Positions 60,584 through 64,000 of a stretch of DNA of 64,000 nt are shown here, one piece after another; positions within the stretch are counted from its first letter, which is position 1, and every line of letters starts with the position of its first letter. Location of the stretch: assembly GCF_025999835.1 (NCBI RefSeq), contig NZ_AP025628.1, positions 2,666,001-2,730,000 of the forward strand, given 5' to 3'. The notes beneath the pieces were generated by a model, which did no database searches, was not told the origin of the DNA, and saw only the letters and a list, made by a program, of their open reading frames with translations. Source of the DNA: Caldinitratiruptor microaerophilus (GTDB lineage: Bacteria; Bacillota; Sulfobacillia; Symbiobacteriales; ZC4RG38). The translations under genes were made by a program, and so were the position numbers.

Positions 60584-60691
60584 GGCGCTTCCTCCTTCGC
60601 CGGCAGCGGGCGCGGCCGCCGCCCGGCACCGTCGCACCGTCATTGTGCCCGCGAGGGCCGAAAAAGCGGACGCGCCGCCGGCGCCCGGACG

Positions 60692-60720
60692 TTGACAGCG
60701 GATTCAGCGAAATCTATAGT
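60692..60720 (+). promoter_or_regulatory. Promoter reading toward the LysR gene
   Basis: A perfect TTGACA (60692-60697) and TATAGT (60715-60720) are 17 bp apart. The LysR start is 250 bp further on, so there is a long untranslated leader (60727-60970) with GC-rich inverted repeats but no riboswitch class recognised. No gene is seen in this leader. Confidence 0.65.
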
Positions 60721-60970
60721 GACAGGGGAAAGACCGCGAACTTTTCTATGGCTGGGCCGGCGGCCGGGCCGGGGAGGAAGGCAGGTCCCAGGGGACCAGG
60801 CAAGCCCTGTCGCCGCTCTTCCAGGCTCGGTCGGCGCCGGGGATTCGCAGTTATCCGACAAAAGTCCTACGTACCCCCTGGACCTTCGTCTGATTCGACG
60901 GGCACGTCCTCTATCGTAAGGTGAAAGGGCATAGACAGAATCGCGTGCAGCGGGTAGGGGGGACAAGGAG

Positions 60971-61891
60971 ATGGACGTTCAGGAACTCGAGGCGTTCTGG
61001 TGGATCGCACAGACCGGCAGCTTCAACCGCGCCGCGGAGCGCCTCTACCTAACCCAGCCCTCGGTGACCGCCCGCATCCAGTCACTGGAAAAGGAGCTGG
61101 GACAGGTTCTCTTCGAGCGCAGGCCCCGCGGCGTCCGGCTGACCGACGCCGGCCGGGCGCTCCTGCCGCACGCCGAGCGGGTGCTGCAGGCCATCCGCAA
61201 AGCCCGGCAGGCCGTCTCCGACCTGGTCTCCGCCACCGGCGGAACCCTGGCGGTCGGATCGGCGCTGACCACCTCGACCTACATCCTCCCGGAGATCCTC
61301 GCCCGGTACAAGGCGGCCTACCCGGGAGTCGAGATCATGGTCCGGACCGGACGGTCCCAGCAGATCCAGCAGCTCGTCCTCGACGACACCGTCCAGCTCG
61401 GCCTGGTTCACGCGCCCGTGGCCCCGAATCCCGAACTGCTGACGGTCCCGCTTTACGCGGAGACGATCGTGACCGTGGCGCACCCCGACCATCCGCTGGC
61501 CGGACGCGGCGAGATCACGCTCGAGGAGCTGGCCGGCGAGCCCTTCCTCACGCCGGACCGCTCCTCAGGGTACTGGAGCGTGGTCGAGCAGTTCTGGGCC
61601 AGCGCCGGCCTCGTCCCGCACGTCACCATGGAGCTCGACTCCATCGAGGCGGCGAAGCGGATGGTCATGCACGACCTCGGGATCACCATGCTGCCGCGCT
61701 CGTGCGTCGAGCGGGAGATCAAGCTCGGCCAGCTGGCGGTCCTGCGGGTGCGCGACGCGGAGAAGCTCACCCGCGAGACGGTGCTCATCCACCGGCGCGG
61801 GAAGGTCTGGTCGGGACTCGTCCGTTCCTTCCTCGGCGTGCTGAAGGACATGTACGGGGTGGACATCGACCTGGGCGCCCCGGCCGCCTGA
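60971..61891 (+). CDS. LysR-family transcriptional regulator
   Basis: A 306-residue protein with the LTTR winged helix at residues 1-60 (ELEAFWWIAQTGSFNRAAER, LYLTQPSVTARIQSLEKELG), a linker helix, and a two-lobed effector domain (about 90-295) with LAVGSALTTSTYILPEILAR and HPDHPLAGRGEITLEEL. The nearest functional relatives by layout are CysL/CbbR-like regulators, which sense small metabolites. It is divergent from gap and may regulate the glycolytic cluster; this is inferred from position only. Confidence 0.88.
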   Translation: MDVQELEAFWWIAQTGSFNRAAERLYLTQPSVTARIQSLEKELGQVLFERRPRGVRLTDAGRALLPHAERVLQAIRKARQAVSDLVSATGGTLAVGSALTTSTYILPEILARYKAAYPGVEIMVRTGRSQQIQQLVLDDTVQLGLVHAPVAPNPELLTVPLYAETIVTVAHPDHPLAGRGEITLEELAGEPFLTPDRSSGYWSVVEQFWASAGLVPHVTMELDSIEAAKRMVMHDLGITMLPRSCVEREIKLGQLAVLRVRDAEKLTRETVLIHRRGKVWSGLVRSFLGVLKDMYGVDIDLGAPAA

Positions 61892-61919
61892 CGTCCGGCC
61901 GCGCTCGGCGGCGGGGAAA

Positions 61920-61949
61920 GGCCCCGGCACGATGAGCGGTGCCGGGGCC
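61920..61949. terminator. Bidirectional terminator between LysR gene and rpoN
   Basis: GGCCCCGGCAC (61920-61930) pairs perfectly with GTGCCGGGGCC (61939-61949) over an eight-base loop, between two convergent genes. Confidence 0.8.
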
Positions 61950-61965
61950 TTGCGCTACTCACAAC

Positions 61966-63342
61966 TCACGACTCATAACGGCGCCGCCGGGCCGAGGAGG
62001 GGATCCCTGCCTCCTCCCGGTACTTGGCCACCGTCCGCCGGGAGATGCGGACGCCCTGGCGCGCCAGGGCCCGGGCGATCTCCTGGTCGCTCATCGGCCG
62101 CAGGGGGTTCTCCGCCGCCACGAGGTCGGCGATGAGCCGCTTCACGCTCTCGGCCGAGATCCCTCCGTCGTGGCTCTCGACGCCGCTGGCGAAGAAGAAC
62201 TTCAGCTCGAACAGGCCGTGCGGGGTCTGCACGTACTTGCCGGCGGTGGCCCGGGAGACCGTCGACTCGTGCACCCCGAGTTCTGCGGCGACCTGCCGCA
62301 GCGTGAGGGGCTGGAGGTGCCGGGGCCCACGCTCGAAGAAGGGGCGCTGGAGCCGTACGATCGCCTCCGTGACCCGCAGGAGGGTCATCCGGCGCTGTTC
62401 GATGCTCCGTAGCAGCCAGAGCGCGCTGTGAAGCTTGCGTTCGAGGAAGCTCCGCGTCTCGGGGTCGACGCCCGCCCCGGCGGCCAGCAGGCGCCGGTAG
62501 GACGGGCTCAGGACCAGCCGGGCCGATGGCGCCTCGTTGACCAGGACCACGAAGTCGGGGCCGACCCGCTCCACCACGACGTCCGGATAGATGTAGCGGG
62601 TGTCGCCCGGGCGGCCGAAGCGGCGCCCCGGCTTGGGGTCGAGGGCGCGCAGGGCGTCAGCGGCGCGCTGGACGGCGCCGGGGGTGACACCGAGGGCCTC
62701 GGCGATCCGGCCGATCCGGCCCGCCGCCAGGTCGTTCAGGTGAGCGCGGATCAGGAGCGGCACCAGCGGGTTGCCGTCGCCCACGACCTCCCACTGCAGC
62801 AGAAGACACTCCTCGAGGCTCCGGGCACCGACCCCGACCGGGTCGAGACCCTGCACCGTCCGCAGCGCCCGAAGAACCACCGGCAGCGGCTGTCCGCAGG
62901 CAGCGGCCGCCTCCTCGAGGTCCAGCGTGAGGTAGCCGTTCTCGTCCAGGCTGTCGATGAGAAAGCGCGCCGCCGCGCGCTCCGGCGCGGGCAGGTCGAG
63001 GAGCCGGAGCTGGTCGTGCAGGTGCTCGTAGAGCGTCGGCGCGGGGGCGGCGAACCCCGCAGGGCCGTCCCCCTCGTCCTCGGTCCCCTCCGGCAGCGCG
63101 ACCTCGGGCTCCTGACCCAGGTAGTCCAGCCACTGCCGTACGAGGTCCGGACTTCCCGGTCCCGGCACCGGGTCGTCCCCGTCCTCCCGCACCTCCAGGA
63201 CGGGGTTCTCGAGGAGCTGCTGCTGGACGTACTGCTCGAGCTCGGCCACCGGCAACTGCAGGATCGCGAGGGCCTGGCGGAGCTCGGGAGTCATCAGAAG
63301 CTTCTGCTGCTGCTGAAGTGCAAGCTCGTACCCGAGCCGCAT
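61966..63342 (-). CDS. rpoN: RNA polymerase sigma-54 factor
   Basis: A 458-residue sigma-54. Region I is Gln-rich and binds activators (LALQQQQKLLMTPELRQALA, ILQLPVAELEQYVQQQLLEN). The core-binding region is about 90-230 (DSLDENGYLTL, GLDPVGVGARSLEECLLLQ). The DNA-binding part has LTLRQVAAELGVHESTVSRA and the RpoN box RRTVAKYREEAGIPSS. It needs enhancer-binding AAA+ activators. No activator gene is in view. Placement next to gap is common in Bacillota. Confidence 0.96.
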   Translation of the reverse strand: MRLGYELALQQQQKLLMTPELRQALAILQLPVAELEQYVQQQLLENPVLEVREDGDDPVPGPGSPDLVRQWLDYLGQEPEVALPEGTEDEGDGPAGFAAPAPTLYEHLHDQLRLLDLPAPERAAARFLIDSLDENGYLTLDLEEAAAACGQPLPVVLRALRTVQGLDPVGVGARSLEECLLLQWEVVGDGNPLVPLLIRAHLNDLAAGRIGRIAEALGVTPGAVQRAADALRALDPKPGRRFGRPGDTRYIYPDVVVERVGPDFVVLVNEAPSARLVLSPSYRRLLAAGAGVDPETRSFLERKLHSALWLLRSIEQRRMTLLRVTEAIVRLQRPFFERGPRHLQPLTLRQVAAELGVHESTVSRATAGKYVQTPHGLFELKFFFASGVESHDGGISAESVKRLIADLVAAENPLRPMSDQEIARALARQGVRISRRTVAKYREEAGIPSSARRRRYES

Positions 63343-63383
63343 GGCGGGCGGACACCCCCCGGCTCACCCGCTGTCGCGTACCA

Positions 63384-63412
63384 ATTGTAAAGCGCATTCT
63401 CGGGCCAGTGAA
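63384..63412 (-). promoter_or_regulatory. Candidate rpoN promoter
   Basis: On the minus strand TTCACT (63407-63412) and TACAAT (63384-63389) are 17 bp apart, 42 bp upstream of the rpoN ATG. The -35 is imperfect. Confidence 0.45.
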
Positions 63413-63534
63413 GATTCGCCGCGGCGCGGGTGGTTTCCTCCGAGGCCTGCGCGCGGGCGCCCGCCCCGACCCCCACAAACGCCGCACGGCGGACGAACCC
63501 CCTCTGGCGGAAACCCGCGAAGGAGGCGAGCGCC

Positions 63535-64000
63535 GTGCGACTCCCGAGGCTCCTGACCCCCGTGCTGGCCCTCACGGTGGCGCTGGGCTCCATGGCCACC
63601 CCGGCCCTGGCCGCCCCCAAGGGCAAGGCGGTGGGGTACTGGAAACATGAGGGCCGCTTCTACATGCAGCAGTTCTTCGATCTTGGCGGCTACGACTGGG
63701 CCCTGCCGGGCATCGCCCGGATGGCAGCGTTCGGGCTGATGAAGGGCGTCGGGCAGGGGCAGTTCCAGCCGAACCGGCCCACCACCCGCCAGGAGGCCGT
63801 CGTGGTGGCCGTCCGCCTGATGGGCCGCGAGGACGAGGCGAAGGACGCAGGCCGGGTGACCGCCCGCGACCTGGCCGGGTACTTCACCGACGCGAACCGT
63901 ATCGCCGACTGGGCGCTCCCCTACGTGCTGGAGGCGGTGAAGCAGGAGATCGTGCCGGTGGCGGAGGACGGCCTGCTGCGGCCCCACGAACCCGCCTCCC
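63535..64000 (+). CDS. Secreted SLH-domain protein, cut by the window edge
   Basis: A GTG at 63535 after GAAGGAGGCGAG starts a signal peptide (LLTPVLALTVALGSMATPAL, cleaved near ALAAP). The visible 155 residues include one S-layer homology motif (GIARMAAFGLMKGVGQGQFQ, PNRPTTRQEAVVVAVRLM) and the start of another (DWALPYVLEAVKQEIVPV). SLH domains bind pyruvylated wall polymer, so it is likely an S-layer or wall-associated protein. The remainder lies beyond the window. Confidence 0.85.
   Translation, partial: MRLPRLLTPVLALTVALGSMATPALAAPKGKAVGYWKHEGRFYMQQFFDLGGYDWALPGIARMAAFGLMKGVGQGQFQPNRPTTRQEAVVVAVRLMGREDEAKDAGRVTARDLAGYFTDANRIADWALPYVLEAVKQEIVPVAEDGLLRPHEPAS

Overview
The window looks like chromosome of a high-GC, endospore-forming member of the Bacillota, most like the Symbiobacterium/Caldinitratiruptor group. 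This rests on the very high GC, many GTG/TTG starts behind strong GGAGG sites, a GerA-type germinant receptor, the sporulation gene ylbJ, copper-amine-oxidase-like and SLH surface domains, and the clostridial gene orders gap-pgk-tpiA-gpmI-eno and rnr-smpB-ssrA. A single-subunit quinol-type nitric oxide reductase suggests nitrogen-oxide respiration or detoxification. The species is inferred, not shown.

Layout. 0-1.9 kb: an MFS efflux gene with a palindromic operator on its promoter, and a coiled-coil protein. 1.93-9.69 kb: a 7.7-kb integrative element in tRNA-Leu(UAG), with 69-bp att repeats, AlpA-like HTH, primase-polymerase, P-loop replication ATPase with iteron-like repeats, membrane and secreted proteins, and a tyrosine integrase with repeated heptamers that look like arm sites. 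9.6-10.5 kb: six tRNAs behind one consensus promoter. 10.5-15.9 kb: phosphoesterase, a glutamate racemase-RdgB fusion, MarR regulator, cell-wall amidase, tmRNA and smpB. 16-17.5 kb: an ISLre2-type insertion between smpB and rnr. 17.5-20.3 kb: rnr and a small membrane protein.

21.19-46.61 kb is the most striking region. The sporulation gene ylbJ is cut in two. Its 3' part (279 codons) lies at 20.4-21.2 kb and its 5' part (127 codons) at 46.6-47.0 kb, on the same strand. Between them is a 25.4-kb element with a large serine recombinase at one end, a shared CGGGTC core and imperfectly palindromic att arms. Joining at the core restores an uninterrupted, in-frame YlbJ of about 406 residues. This is the configuration of the developmentally excised elements known in sigK and spsM. 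The cargo is a gerA-gerB-gerC operon, a cobalamin riboswitch with a 13-gene corrin-ring operon, and a module bracketed by two fluoride (crcB-type) riboswitches that control a dynamin-like GTPase with a DUF6062-like protein, and small membrane proteins near an MFS gene. A ChrA-type transporter and a recombinase gene remnant complete it.

47-51.8 kb: quinol nitric oxide reductase with a CRP/FNR-type site, an ArsD-like protein, a 5'-truncated TnpB relative and secG. 52-60.6 kb: a soluble chemoreceptor and the five-gene glycolytic cluster, interrupted by ogt and a broken AraC gene. 60.7-64 kb: a LysR regulator, rpoN (sigma-54) and the start of an SLH-domain surface protein. ORFs were judged by family motifs, Shine-Dalgarno sites and operon overlaps. 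No database search was possible.
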